Source: Candidatus Pacearchaeota archaeon
GTDB taxonomy: Archaea > Nanoarchaeota > Nanoarchaeia > Pacearchaeales > GW2011-AR1
NCBI GenBank assembly: GCA_002690445.1
Contig: NZER01000369.1
Span: 1 to 21,102, forward strand
Length of the DNA: 21,102 nucleotides
Direction: 5' to 3'
Part shown: one piece after another, positions 12,574 through 19,484 of the stretch
Numbering within the stretch: the first letter of the stretch is position 1
How the letters are laid out: each line of letters starts with the position of its first letter
Position numbers and translations under genes: made by a program
The notes under the pieces: model-generated
What the model was told of the DNA's origin: nothing
Databases searched by the model: none
Seen by the model: only the letters and a program-made list of their open reading frames with translations

Positions 12574-15131
12574 TACTCATCATCCTCGATGACCTGATCT
12601 CGTTCGCGCTCGGCTTGGCGATCCTGAGCTTTCTCAGACAGCTTCGCTCCAATCTTTATGCCCTCGATCTCCGCCTTCGAATCCAACTCGGAATCCTTCA
12701 AGAGCAATTTAGCAGCATCAATACCGATCTTTGCATCATCGATCACTTGTTTCGCGCTGCGCTCCGCTACATTTTCGGAAAGCTCTACTCCGATCTTAGC
12801 TCCAGCAACTCGTTCCTGAGATTCGATGCGTTCCTGCTCTACTTGCGTTCGACCCGCAGCCTTCGCGGTATCCAGCATCAATCTCTGCTTGTCTGTTTCG
12901 ATCTTGGCTTGAGTTTCCTGTTCCCGGATAGCCAGCTCTCTCTGCCGCATCTGTAGGATCGGATCTTGCTGCTGCTCTTGCGCCTTCGCCTGCTGCACTT
13001 CTGACTGATGCTTCTGTAGCAAACGAGTCGAAGCCTCGGCAGTCACCTTCGAAAGCTGAACTTCGACATCCGCCGGAAGCGGCTCATCCGGAGGCGGAAG
13101 AGTGACTCCAAGCTCCTGCTCGATCTCCTTCCGGTATTGGAATGCCAGATGCTCTGTCACATGCGCCATCCCAGCAGCCTGTACAGTTTGGGCAGTGGGT
13201 GACTTACTCAGGATCTCTTGCATCTTGGGATCCTGGGAAGCTGCCATGTGAGAAGTAATGTGAGCTTCATGGTCCTGCCACAGGAAAGCTTTCACCGGCT
13301 CTCCCATCAAGATATCCATGTTCTCCTGAACAGGTCCCCTCGCGGGTATCTCGTCCTCCAACGGGATGATCTTCTCTACATCCTGAATACCGAGAACTTC
13401 CAGCATCTGACGATGTAGGGCTGGCAAGTTGTAGAGTTGAGGCGCTGTCGCGGACAACTGAACCGCAGCCTGATTTTCCATGATCCGCTGTGCCATCGTC
13501 GCAGAAGTCGGATCCGATACCGGGATAACATCCAATCGATCATCGAAGTCATCTGACTTCATGACCTCATCACCATCCAGATCATACGGATAATCATGAG
13601 GGCAATGATCCTTCACGATCTCCGAGAGAATCTTAAACTCTTTCTTCATCGCAGCATGAAGACGGGATTGGATAGCAGCCATCACCTTCATGGATCGCTC
13701 CATCAAGGCCAACGTAGTACCCACGGGAGCCTGCTGATTCATATCGCTGATCTGCAAATCCGTCAGCGATGCAAAGCGCCTTCCCTCTTCCACGATGTTG
13801 CCCATGAGCTGATACAGCACGGGGCTAGGCTCTTTGTACGGAAGGAAGGTGATGTTGTCCCGGATGGCTGAACCCAGCACATCCACATCCCGGAATTCAC
13901 CTGGGCGAATCGGGGTGTCATCTCCGATGATCCTAAGCCCCTTGGACTTGAGCCCACCCGGCAGGTTGCTCAGCGTCCCCGCATCTACCAGTTGCCTCAG
14001 CAAGGAGGTAGCTGACTTTGCCAGACCCCCGATGAAGTGGATCAAACCGAATCCGTAAAAACCCAAACCTGGGACATATTCATAGTGGACGAAGTGATTT
14101 CGCCTGAGATGATTCTTGTCGCCCTCGATCCAGTTCCTTCGAATGGAGAGAATGGCATTGCTGCCAGACTCCAGTGTCACTACATAGGGGAGCCCGATTC
14201 CTGTCTCTTCTCCATCCTGGACATCCTCGTAGCCCTCCAGATCCAAGTCAACGTGCATTTCGAGAATCGTATACCGACCATCCAGTTCCCAATTATCCGA
14301 TTCGCCGGTAAGCGTATCCTCTTTCTTTTGAATGTCTCCTACGGTTTGCGCGGGTTCACCTAGATCTATGTCACGGTAGAATCCACTGAATTGCATCTTC
14401 CTTAGATCATTCTTGTTTCGCTTCATCACATGCGTGATACGCGGACAAGTTTCCAAGGAAGAAGATCCATAGGAAGCTACCAAGTCCTGAGACGGAACGA
14501 ACATAGAACTCGGGCGACCCAAGTTCGGATCCCAGTAGACTTTCTTGAACGCAGAGCCTGCCAATGGAAGACTAAAGAGAAGCTTCTCAGTTTCAGATCT
14601 ATACTCAGTCATCACATCGAGGACCAAGTAGTTCATGTAGTTTTGAAGACGATGCGCTTGCTTCATCTTCTGATCTGTAATCTGCCCAATGATCTTCGTC
14701 TTGACTGGACCTGAAGCGGGAAATATTTCTCCAACCGCTTGACTCTGGAAACGAACCACAGCCTCTGAAAGAAGAGGATGCGTAACCCCACAGGCACCAT
14801 CCCATGGCTCTGTACGCTCAGTGATCTTCGTCCCAAGCTGATCCAGACCCTTGGTGTAACTCTCTTCCCAATCCTTCCGACTGCTCTTGTCGGATTGGTA
14901 AGAAGAAAAAAGCTCTGACCCAAGGAGACCTAGCGCACTCTCATCCATGAACTCTGCAAGATTCGCGTTGAAATCTTCAGCTTTATCTCGCTCCGCTTCG
15001 GGCCGGAAATCGATGACCATGCCACCGTCTTCCGTTTGGATAGAGACTGCTTCGGGTTCTACAATCTCAATCTCAAGCCCTGTTCCCGGAGTTCCGGGAG
15101 GTCCATCTGTAACAGCACGCTCTATCGCCAA
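12573..15131 (-). CDS. Portal protein, long form with C-terminal coiled coil, 852 aa
   Basis: The large size, the order after terminase and before scaffold/capsid, and segments such as EPWDGACGVTHPLLSEAVVR (residues about 108-127), FPASGPVK and GLIHFIGGLAKSATSLLRQLVDAG identify it as a portal of the large podovirus class. Twelve copies would form the DNA entry ring that binds terminase. From about residue 687 the sequence is Gln/Glu/Lys/Arg rich with heptad-like spacing, ending with repeats of IGxxLSExxxxR type (about 780-845). This is a likely helical barrel or rod extension inside the head. It starts at TTG with AAGGAGAT upstream; there is no better ATG. Confidence 0.85.
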   Translation of the reverse strand: MAIERAVTDGPPGTPGTGLEIEIVEPEAVSIQTEDGGMVIDFRPEAERDKAEDFNANLAEFMDESALGLLGSELFSSYQSDKSSRKDWEESYTKGLDQLGTKITERTEPWDGACGVTHPLLSEAVVRFQSQAVGEIFPASGPVKTKIIGQITDQKMKQAHRLQNYMNYLVLDVMTEYRSETEKLLFSLPLAGSAFKKVYWDPNLGRPSSMFVPSQDLVASYGSSSLETCPRITHVMKRNKNDLRKMQFSGFYRDIDLGEPAQTVGDIQKKEDTLTGESDNWELDGRYTILEMHVDLDLEGYEDVQDGEETGIGLPYVVTLESGSNAILSIRRNWIEGDKNHLRRNHFVHYEYVPGLGFYGFGLIHFIGGLAKSATSLLRQLVDAGTLSNLPGGLKSKGLRIIGDDTPIRPGEFRDVDVLGSAIRDNITFLPYKEPSPVLYQLMGNIVEEGRRFASLTDLQISDMNQQAPVGTTLALMERSMKVMAAIQSRLHAAMKKEFKILSEIVKDHCPHDYPYDLDGDEVMKSDDFDDRLDVIPVSDPTSATMAQRIMENQAAVQLSATAPQLYNLPALHRQMLEVLGIQDVEKIIPLEDEIPARGPVQENMDILMGEPVKAFLWQDHEAHITSHMAASQDPKMQEILSKSPTAQTVQAAGMAHVTEHLAFQYRKEIEQELGVTLPPPDEPLPADVEVQLSKVTAEASTRLLQKHQSEVQQAKAQEQQQDPILQMRQRELAIREQETQAKIETDKQRLMLDTAKAAGRTQVEQERIESQERVAGAKIGVELSENVAERSAKQVIDDAKIGIDAAKLLLKDSELDSKAEIEGIKIGAKLSEKAQDRQAERERDQVIEDDE

Positions 15132-15134
15132 GCG

Positions 15135-15959
15135 TTATCTCCTTGAGAACCTTCCGGGACTCTGGTTTCTAACCCCTGCGCCACGGCGACCGCCACGTCT
15201 CCGGCGTCCACGAACCCGTCTAGGCTGCGGACGCGGCGACGGCATCGAGGGCGCACCTTCCAAAACCGGGGGCCTCGGACCCTGACCACCCTTACCACCC
15301 ATTGCAGGAGGCGCACCCCCCCGACCACGCGCTGCAAGTTGATCCCTGAGCTGACCCCCCTTGCCACCCATTGCAGGAGGCGGAGGGGCCATGGGAGGCG
15401 GAGTGGGTTGACCCCCCTCAAAGCGAGACTGCAACGCACCCGCCCTCTCCAAGTATTCAGGCGCAGACATCGTTCCGTTTTTGTACTCATCCAGCCATGC
15501 TTGCTGCTGAGCAACCACTTGCGTCGAGTTCAGAGGAGCCTCTACTGGCAATGGCTGCCGCTGGGGCTGCCCTGGAGCAGCCATCGGCGGTCCACCGGGC
15601 ATCGGCGGTCGCACAACCGCTTGCCCTCCTGGGCGAGCACCGGCCAAATGAGGGGGCGGCACAGGAGGTGGAGTCATCGGATTCGTTAGCCAGCTCGGAG
15701 GCTGGAACTCAGGACCAAGCCCCGGAGGCGTAGCTGGGGCACCCCAACCGGGGGGAGGATTGAAACCGATGGGGCCTCCAGGCTGCGGGGCCATCGGAGG
15801 CGGAGTCTGAAACTGAGGAGCGGGACCTGCGGGAAATCCGACACCAGCCGGAGGCGGAGTCCCATGCTGGAGCGTAGGAGGGCCACCCGGAGCCATAGTG
15901 TTATCGGCAAGCACCGGCATCCCCGGCGAACCCATCGGCGTAGAGTTCCCACGTCCCAT
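15135..15959 (-). CDS. Proline/glycine-rich disordered protein with arginine tail, 274 aa
   Basis: Residues 1-140 and 184-240 are dominated by Pro, Gly, Ala and Met (PPPxxP-type runs) and are probably unstructured. Residues about 141-183 (LNSTQVVAQQQAWLDEYKNGTMSAPEYLERAG...) are the only helical globular-looking part. PPAMGGKGGQ occurs twice (194-203, 217-226). The last 34 residues are very basic (RRVRGRRRRGGRRG). A perfect AGGAGG precedes the ATG. It lies between terminase/membrane genes and portal. An Arg-rich tail suggests DNA or RNA binding, perhaps in packaging or inside the head, but this is inference. No known family is recognised. Confidence 0.7.
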   Translation of the reverse strand: MGRGNSTPMGSPGMPVLADNTMAPGGPPTLQHGTPPPAGVGFPAGPAPQFQTPPPMAPQPGGPIGFNPPPGWGAPATPPGLGPEFQPPSWLTNPMTPPPVPPPHLAGARPGGQAVVRPPMPGGPPMAAPGQPQRQPLPVEAPLNSTQVVAQQQAWLDEYKNGTMSAPEYLERAGALQSRFEGGQPTPPPMAPPPPAMGGKGGQLRDQLAARGRGGAPPAMGGKGGQGPRPPVLEGAPSMPSPRPQPRRVRGRRRRGGRRGAGVRNQSPGRFSRR

Positions 15960-15969
15960 GATATTCCTC

Positions 15970-16140
15970 CTAGATCGCGCCGTCGGAGGCTACGAGAAGC
16001 CCAGCGCCAGAAAGTGCAGGAAGCAGTGAACTCGTAATCGCCCCTACGATATCCCCACCGGAGAGGAACGCGGCGACAACTTGCAAGGCAGCGGCTGCCA
16101 ACAGTAGAAACCCAGGGATACTCGTCTTTTTGTTCTTCAT
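15970..16140 (-). CDS. Small double-hydrophobic membrane protein, 56 aa
   Basis: An ATG at 16140 with AGAAGGGAA upstream opens a 56-codon frame ending in TAG. The product starts MKNKKTSIPGFLLLAAAALQ, then VVAAFLSGGDIVGAITSS and LLPALSGAGLLVAS. It has a positively charged N-terminus followed by two hydrophobic stretches (about 8-26 and 31-50), the size and topology of a small holin or an accessory membrane protein. The ribosome binding site and spacer are near-identical to those of the next gene. No lysis enzyme is nearby, so holin is only a possibility. Confidence 0.6.
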   Translation of the reverse strand: MKNKKTSIPGFLLLAAAALQVVAAFLSGGDIVGAITSSLLPALSGAGLLVASDGAI

Positions 16141-16153
16141 GATATTCCCTTCT

Positions 16154-16369
16154 CTAAAACAATAGGTTGATTATGAACCCGATCAGTCCAAGGAAAACAA
16201 CTGCCACCGAAATCGTAGTGTAGATCTTGGCAACTCTTCGTTCCAAGTCCGAGAGCATTTCCATCTGCCCATCCACAATGAGGCGCATGTTGCGTATATC
16301 GTGTCGGATCTCTTCTACGTGTCGAGAGAGGTCACCCCACTCTCTACCCGTAGGACCGTTTTCGGTCAC
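16154..16369 (-). CDS. Small coiled-coil membrane protein, 71 aa, GTG start
   Basis: The N-terminal 48 residues are charged and helical (DLSRHVEEIRHDIRNMRLIV, then MLSDLERRVAKIYTT). The C-terminus is one hydrophobic segment (ISVAVVFLGLIGFIINLLF). This rod-plus-C-terminal-anchor layout resembles XhlA-type and other small phage membrane proteins. It starts with GTG three bases after the terminase stop, with the purine run GAGAGG almost touching the start, so translation probably continues from terminase. A lysis-related role is possible but unsupported by neighbours. Confidence 0.6.
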   Translation of the reverse strand: MTENGPTGREWGDLSRHVEEIRHDIRNMRLIVDGQMEMLSDLERRVAKIYTTISVAVVFLGLIGFIINLLF

Positions 16370-16372
16370 CTC

Positions 16373-17941
16373 TCAGTAGTATTCCGCTCTACGCGGTTTG
16401 AACGGTGCTTCCTCTTCATCTGAATGCAGGGGGATGAATCCACCCTGACGAAATCTTGAGATAGCTTGAGTAGAGGAGTCCACCAAGTCATCATGATCTC
16501 CTGAAGGAAACGCTGCAAATTCCTCAACGACCTCTTCAGCGAATCTCCGATCGGGTCGCCACACGACACCGGATGCGAAGATATCAGAGATCGCATTGAC
16601 GCGAGCGATTTTGTCATTGGGACTGCCCCGTGTACCTCGCGTGGGATTGTAGTCCTGGACATAGATCCCCATGCTTCGCATTTCGAATATGAGTGGTAGT
16701 CCAGAAGCTTTAGCTTCCACGATCAGTGAATCTGGAGTCCAGCGCTTTTGTAGTTCCAGTGCTTTCTTTTTCAGATCTGGAAACTCCAATCGTTCTTTGA
16801 ACGCATGGAGCAAGATGAGATTGGCGATCTGTTTTCCGTCATCTCCATCTTGGTAGAAGATTCCCCAGGTGGTACATGCCGAGTAGTCTGAGCGTTGAGT
16901 CTTCAGGTACGCGGTATCCCAGGACTGGATAATGTACTCACATTTGGGGGGTTTGTCTTTTTCCCAGCGTTTCCACCATTCTCGTTTGATGATGGCCCCT
17001 TCTTCGGAAGTGGGATCTTGCTGGTACTGCGCTTGCCATTTGGAGACAGGGAGTTCTGCCCTTAGCTTTTCGAGTTCATCTTTTGACCAGTATCCAGGCC
17101 AGAGGGATTTACCGGAGGGCAGGATGGCTGGGAGTTCGATGACTTCCCATTCCCCTGCACCTCTGCGTTGGATCGAAGATTTCAGGATCTGCCCGGTGAG
17201 ATCTCTTTTGTGCCATCGGGTCATCACGATCACGATGGAGCCACCGGGCTGGAGTCTCTGCCGGGGACCTGAAGTGTACCATTCGTAGGTCCGGTCGAAG
17301 ACGCTGGGATCTACGCTCTGGCCTTCCTGTTCGGAGTGGGGGTCATCGATGATGAGGAGGTCTGCTCCTTTTCCGGTAACGGCTCCTCCGACCCCGATTG
17401 CGAAATACTCCCCTCCCTGGTTTGTATTCCATCGTCCAGCAGCTTTGGAGTCACTTTGAAGATCTACCCCCGGAAAGATCTCCTGGTACTCCTGACTACT
17501 GACGAGGTTCCTCACCTTCCGGCCAAACCCCACAGCTAGCTCGGCGGTGTGGGCAGTCTGAATGACTTTCCCGGCTGGGAACTGCCCAAGGAACCAGGAG
17601 GGGAGCAGGTAACTCGCGAACTCACTCTTGGTATGCCGGGGTGGCATATTGATGATGAGTCGCTTGAGTTCTCCCTTCGCAACCCGTTCGAAAGCCGCTG
17701 CCATCAACGAGTGGTGGTGACCCTCAATAAACGACGGCCACACTTCCTTGACGAAACGGAGGTACTGACTCTGGCAGACCTCCCGCTTCTCAATCTCAGC
17801 GTACCGCTTGTAAAGATCCCGGAACCGGAGAAGCTCTCCAGAGTCCATCGACTCCAGATTGTCTATCTCCTCATTCAGGAATGAAAGACGCTCGTCAATC
17901 TGCGGGCACACCTGTCGCTTCTTATGATTAGCCAACATCAC
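16373..17941 (-). CDS. terL: Terminase large subunit (packaging ATPase-nuclease)
   Basis: The 522-aa protein shows the Walker A-like NMPPRHTKS (98-106), Walker B LLIIDDP (195-201), a TRWH motif III (241-244) and the linker WQAQYQQDP. A C-terminal RNase H-like nuclease follows, with QSWDTA (catalytic D342), VEAKASG (E409) and GDHDDLVDS (481-489). The translocating ATPase pumps DNA through the portal and the nuclease cuts it. The order matches the psiM2-ORF9-type terminase family. The start is GTG at 17941 or ATG at 17938, neither with a clear ribosome binding site and both abutting an inverted repeat; ATG at 17848 with GGAG is an alternative. Confidence 0.95.
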   Translation of the reverse strand: MMLANHKKRQVCPQIDERLSFLNEEIDNLESMDSGELLRFRDLYKRYAEIEKREVCQSQYLRFVKEVWPSFIEGHHHSLMAAAFERVAKGELKRLIINMPPRHTKSEFASYLLPSWFLGQFPAGKVIQTAHTAELAVGFGRKVRNLVSSQEYQEIFPGVDLQSDSKAAGRWNTNQGGEYFAIGVGGAVTGKGADLLIIDDPHSEQEGQSVDPSVFDRTYEWYTSGPRQRLQPGGSIVIVMTRWHKRDLTGQILKSSIQRRGAGEWEVIELPAILPSGKSLWPGYWSKDELEKLRAELPVSKWQAQYQQDPTSEEGAIIKREWWKRWEKDKPPKCEYIIQSWDTAYLKTQRSDYSACTTWGIFYQDGDDGKQIANLILLHAFKERLEFPDLKKKALELQKRWTPDSLIVEAKASGLPLIFEMRSMGIYVQDYNPTRGTRGSPNDKIARVNAISDIFASGVVWRPDRRFAEEVVEEFAAFPSGDHDDLVDSSTQAISRFRQGGFIPLHSDEEEAPFKPRRAEYY

Positions 17942-17965
17942 GATCAGCTATCTAGCTGATCAGCT
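17942..17965. promoter_or_regulatory. Palindromes abutting the terL start
   Basis: GATCAGCT (17942-17949) and AGCTGATC (17954-17961) form a perfect inverted repeat with a four-base loop; AGCTGATCAGCT (17954-17965) is itself a 12-base palindrome. In terL mRNA the hairpin ends right before the GTG/ATG and no ribosome binding site is seen, so it could restrict translation or bind a protein. Confidence 0.5.
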
Positions 17966-18083
17966 AACTAATGATTGAGTCGATGTATCGATCAACTCCT
18001 GAGTGACCACAAAGGGAACGATCCCAGACTGATCAGATTGATCCATATAGTGCGCTAATCGATATATCTCGCTCTGAGAGCTA

Positions 18084-18092
18084 ATCATAGCA
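18084..18092 (-). promoter_or_regulatory. Possible extended -10 promoter for terL
   Basis: On the minus strand the sequence TGC-TATGAT matches the extended -10 form TGn-TATAAT with one mismatch, about 140 bases before terL. No good -35 is at the usual spacing. It is weak evidence, given because the terS-terL gap needs a promoter or read-through. Confidence 0.3.
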
Positions 18093-18137
18093 CATTTACC
18101 CCCCTTGACGAGCAACTATTTTCAAAAAAAATCATAC

Positions 18138-18220
18138 CCCATATGGGTGAAAAGTAATAGGAATCTCTGAGATTCCAATAGCTTAACGTAATTGATCTTT
18201 TTTGAAGAAAGTTCAAAAAA
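18138..18220. repeat. Three closely spaced inverted repeats
   Basis: CCCATATGGG (18138-18147) is a 10-base palindrome. GGAATCTC/GAGATTCC (18160-18176) pairs perfectly around one base. TTTTTTGAA/TTCAAAAAA (18198-18220) has nine pairs around a five-base loop. They lie in the A/T-rich part of the terS-terL gap and could be protein-binding operators or RNA hairpins. Confidence 0.55.
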
Positions 18221-18223
18221 TCA

Positions 18224-18302
18224 GGGACTGGACTTGGAGCCCCTAATGAAACTGAATTGAGAACCTCCCAATTCAAACTCCATAATCTCCAAATCCAGCC
18301 CC
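18224..18302 (-). ncRNA. Candidate structured RNA element (16-bp stem)
   Basis: Bases 18224-18239 and 18287-18302 pair at 14 of 16 positions in DNA. The two A-C mismatches become G-U pairs in the minus-strand transcript, giving an uninterrupted 16-pair RNA helix. Inside, TGAATTG/CAATTCA (18253-18259 with 18269-18275) adds a 7-pair stem. This strand preference is what a transcribed RNA structure would show. It would be in the terS-terL transcript. Confidence 0.5.
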
Positions 18303-18395
18303 CTTTTTGGAAAATTTTTGGTGAGAAAATTGAGAAATCTCTTGAGAGGGGAAATCGTTAGAGAGGAATAGTATGTAAGGTGAGCCCTACGCCTC

Positions 18396-18432
18396 GACCC
18401 CCAAAGGGGGGGGCACCCCCAGGGGGGTACCC
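18396..18432. repeat. Poly-C/poly-G palindrome cluster after terS
   Basis: Runs of five to eight C or G (18398-18402, 18406-18413, 18416-18420, 18422-18427) can pair in several ways, starting one base after the terS stop. There is no U-tract, so it is not a standard terminator. It could pause transcription or mark a packaging-related site. Confidence 0.45.
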
Positions 18433-19131
18433 TTAGTCCCCCGGGGAAACCTCCGGGTCCATTACAGTATTTGTCGAACTTTCCACTCCCGACTCCCGAA
18501 GCCCGTGGATTACAGTATTTGTGGAACTTTCCACATTCGCCGGGAGCAGCCCGAGGATTACAGTATTTGTGGAGTCTTCCACTCCACCCACGGGCAGACC
18601 CAGCTTTACAGTATTCGTAGAGTCTTCCACTGCCGACACGTCCGTTACAGCATTTGTCGAACTTTCTTCTCGTGCTCGACGCATCGCCTCGATCTCGGCA
18701 ATTACCTCAGCATCGGAAATTTCCTCTGTCACTGTACCTGCCACTTGCAGTCTCTCGGTAAACATCGACACACCTGTCTGACTACCGAGTAGGCGTAAAG
18801 CTGCAATCCTGTCGGAACTGCGCTCTGCTTGCTCCACTTCTGCCCATAAACGATCTCGAACCCGATCCCGCTCGCCCCGCAGGGTACGCGCACGATCTGC
18901 CGCCATAGTGCGCCTTACTTGCCCCGCATAGTCTAAAATTCCTGGGTGATTCCAAAGCCGGCTCGCCTCATTTGCCTGTGCCTTCCTCTGTGCAACTGAC
19001 ATACCCTTAGGGTGATAAATCTCCCTGTAAGCTTGCGTAATCGTTCGGGTTTCAGGATCCATTACACGGTGGACGAAACTCTTCTGCTTTTCTGTAAGAC
19101 CTTCAGCCGTACCGTAATTCTTCCGTCCCAT
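18433..19131 (-). CDS. Terminase small subunit-like protein with C-terminal repeats, 232 aa
   Basis: The N-terminal part reads LTEKQKSFVHRVMDPETRTITQAYREI and QANEASRLWNHPGILDYAG (residues about 12-68), a helix-turn-helix pattern of the terminase small subunit family. Then comes AALRLLGSQTGVSMFTERLQV (109-129), also typical. Its place upstream of terL agrees. It would recognise viral DNA and load the large subunit. The C-terminal 77 residues carry five copies of E-S/D-STN-T/A-V (156, 169, 185, 201, 217), spaced 13 then 16 residues. The start ATG has AGGGG upstream. Identity as TerS is by pattern and position. Confidence 0.7.
   Translation of the reverse strand: MGRKNYGTAEGLTEKQKSFVHRVMDPETRTITQAYREIYHPKGMSVAQRKAQANEASRLWNHPGILDYAGQVRRTMAADRARTLRGERDRVRDRLWAEVEQAERSSDRIAALRLLGSQTGVSMFTERLQVAGTVTEEISDAEVIAEIEAMRRAREESSTNAVTDVSAVEDSTNTVKLGLPVGGVEDSTNTVILGLLPANVESSTNTVIHGLRESGVESSTNTVMDPEVSPGD
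18461..18669. repeat. Five direct repeats within the 3' end of the terS-like gene
   Basis: A 26-base unit (plus-strand core TTACAGTATTTGT followed by a TTCCAC-type end) starts at 18461, 18509, 18557, 18605 and 18644, so the period is 48, 48, 48, then 39 bases. Unit 2 holds the inverted pair GTGGAA/TTCCAC. Codons inside the unit are largely conserved, including most synonymous sites, while spacers differ. The repeats encode the STNTV motifs. They may be a DNA-level packaging or regulatory iteron, or a recent duplication. Confidence 0.75.
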
Positions 19132-19174
19132 TGGAACCCCTATCTGCCCCTACCCTAAAAGGGTTACGCGGACA

Positions 19175-19387
19175 CTAGCTTGAGTCAACTCCTGCACGTT
19201 GGCTGCCGCTTGCTGAGGCTTCCAGTATTGCTGGAGTTTTCCACTTGGATCCCGCTTGAGAATAAACTTTCAAATTCTTTTCATGAGTGATTCCGGGAGC
19301 TTGCAGCCATCCATGCACACGAGTTGCCTCTGCTCCTGCTGGGGGGGTCAAGTTAATTTCTCGACGTACGATAAGTAACATTGTCAC
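19175..19387 (-). CDS. Doubtful small ORF upstream of terS, 70 aa
   Basis: This open frame lies on the terS side of the divergent region. It opens with GTG or ATG without a ribosome binding site. The product (REINLTPPAGAEATRVHGWL, ending SQRAGVDSS) has no recognised motif. Its start overlaps the candidate terS promoter. It could be part of the terS leader instead of a gene. Confidence 0.2.
   Translation of the reverse strand: MTMLLIVRREINLTPPAGAEATRVHGWLQAPGITHEKNLKVYSQAGSKWKTPAILEASASGSQRAGVDSS
19223..19244. repeat. Divergent extra copy of the terS repeat in its leader
   Basis: The plus-strand sequence CAGTATTGCTGGAGTTTTCC matches the terS repeat core and end (CAGTATTTGT...TTCCAC) in order and spacing, about 90 bases before the terS start. 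Similarity is partial, about two thirds of positions, so coincidence is not excluded. Confidence 0.35.
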
Positions 19388-19409
19388 CAGCGAGGAAAAA
19401 CACAGTCAA
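19380..19409 (-). promoter_or_regulatory. Candidate minus-strand promoter for terS
   Basis: On the minus strand TTGACT (plus 19404-19409) and GACAAT (plus 19380-19385) lie 18 bases apart, five of six and four of six matches to the -35 and -10 consensus. It would start transcription about 240 bases before terS. This is a weak prediction. Confidence 0.35.
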
Positions 19410-19417
19410 GCCAGCCC

Positions 19418-19452
19418 CCCCCGAAAGGGGGAGCGAACGCGCCGCAAGGCGC
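19418..19452 (+). promoter_or_regulatory. Two tetraloop hairpins in the leader of the rightward gene
   Basis: CCCCC-GAAA-GGGGG (19418-19431) and GCGCC-GCAA-GGCGC (19439-19452) are perfect stems with GNRA-type loops. They lie upstream of the strong ribosome binding site (AAGGGGGA) of the gene at 19485. In either direction they could shape transcript ends or stability between divergent units. Confidence 0.5.
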
Positions 19453-19484
19453 ACGCGGAAGGGTAGGCGCATAAGGGGGACACG

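Larger units (their letters stand above)
17942..18432. other. Gene-free region between terS and terL, rich in inverted repeats
   Basis: No convincing gene lies in these 491 bases. The region holds several perfect or near-perfect inverted repeats, an A/T-rich middle, six GATC sites in its first 102 bases and a poly-C/poly-G cluster at the terS end. Terminase genes usually touch or overlap, so a gap this size is notable. It could hold a packaging site, a terL promoter and regulatory RNA hairpins; which of these is real is not shown by sequence alone. Confidence 0.6.

Noticed and set aside
15122..15733. Several frames opposite or overlapping the proline-rich gene
   Set aside because: The GC-rich repetitive DNA keeps other frames open; only the minus-strand frame has AGGAGG and the correct junctions.
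18085..18276. 63-codon frame in the terS-terL gap
   Set aside because: No ribosome binding site, unusual composition and overlap with the inverted repeats; the gap looks non-coding.
18461..18669. CRISPR-like array
   Set aside because: The regular repeats look array-like, but there are only five, the spacers are short (13-22 bases), and the whole is in frame within a coding gene; no cas genes are present.
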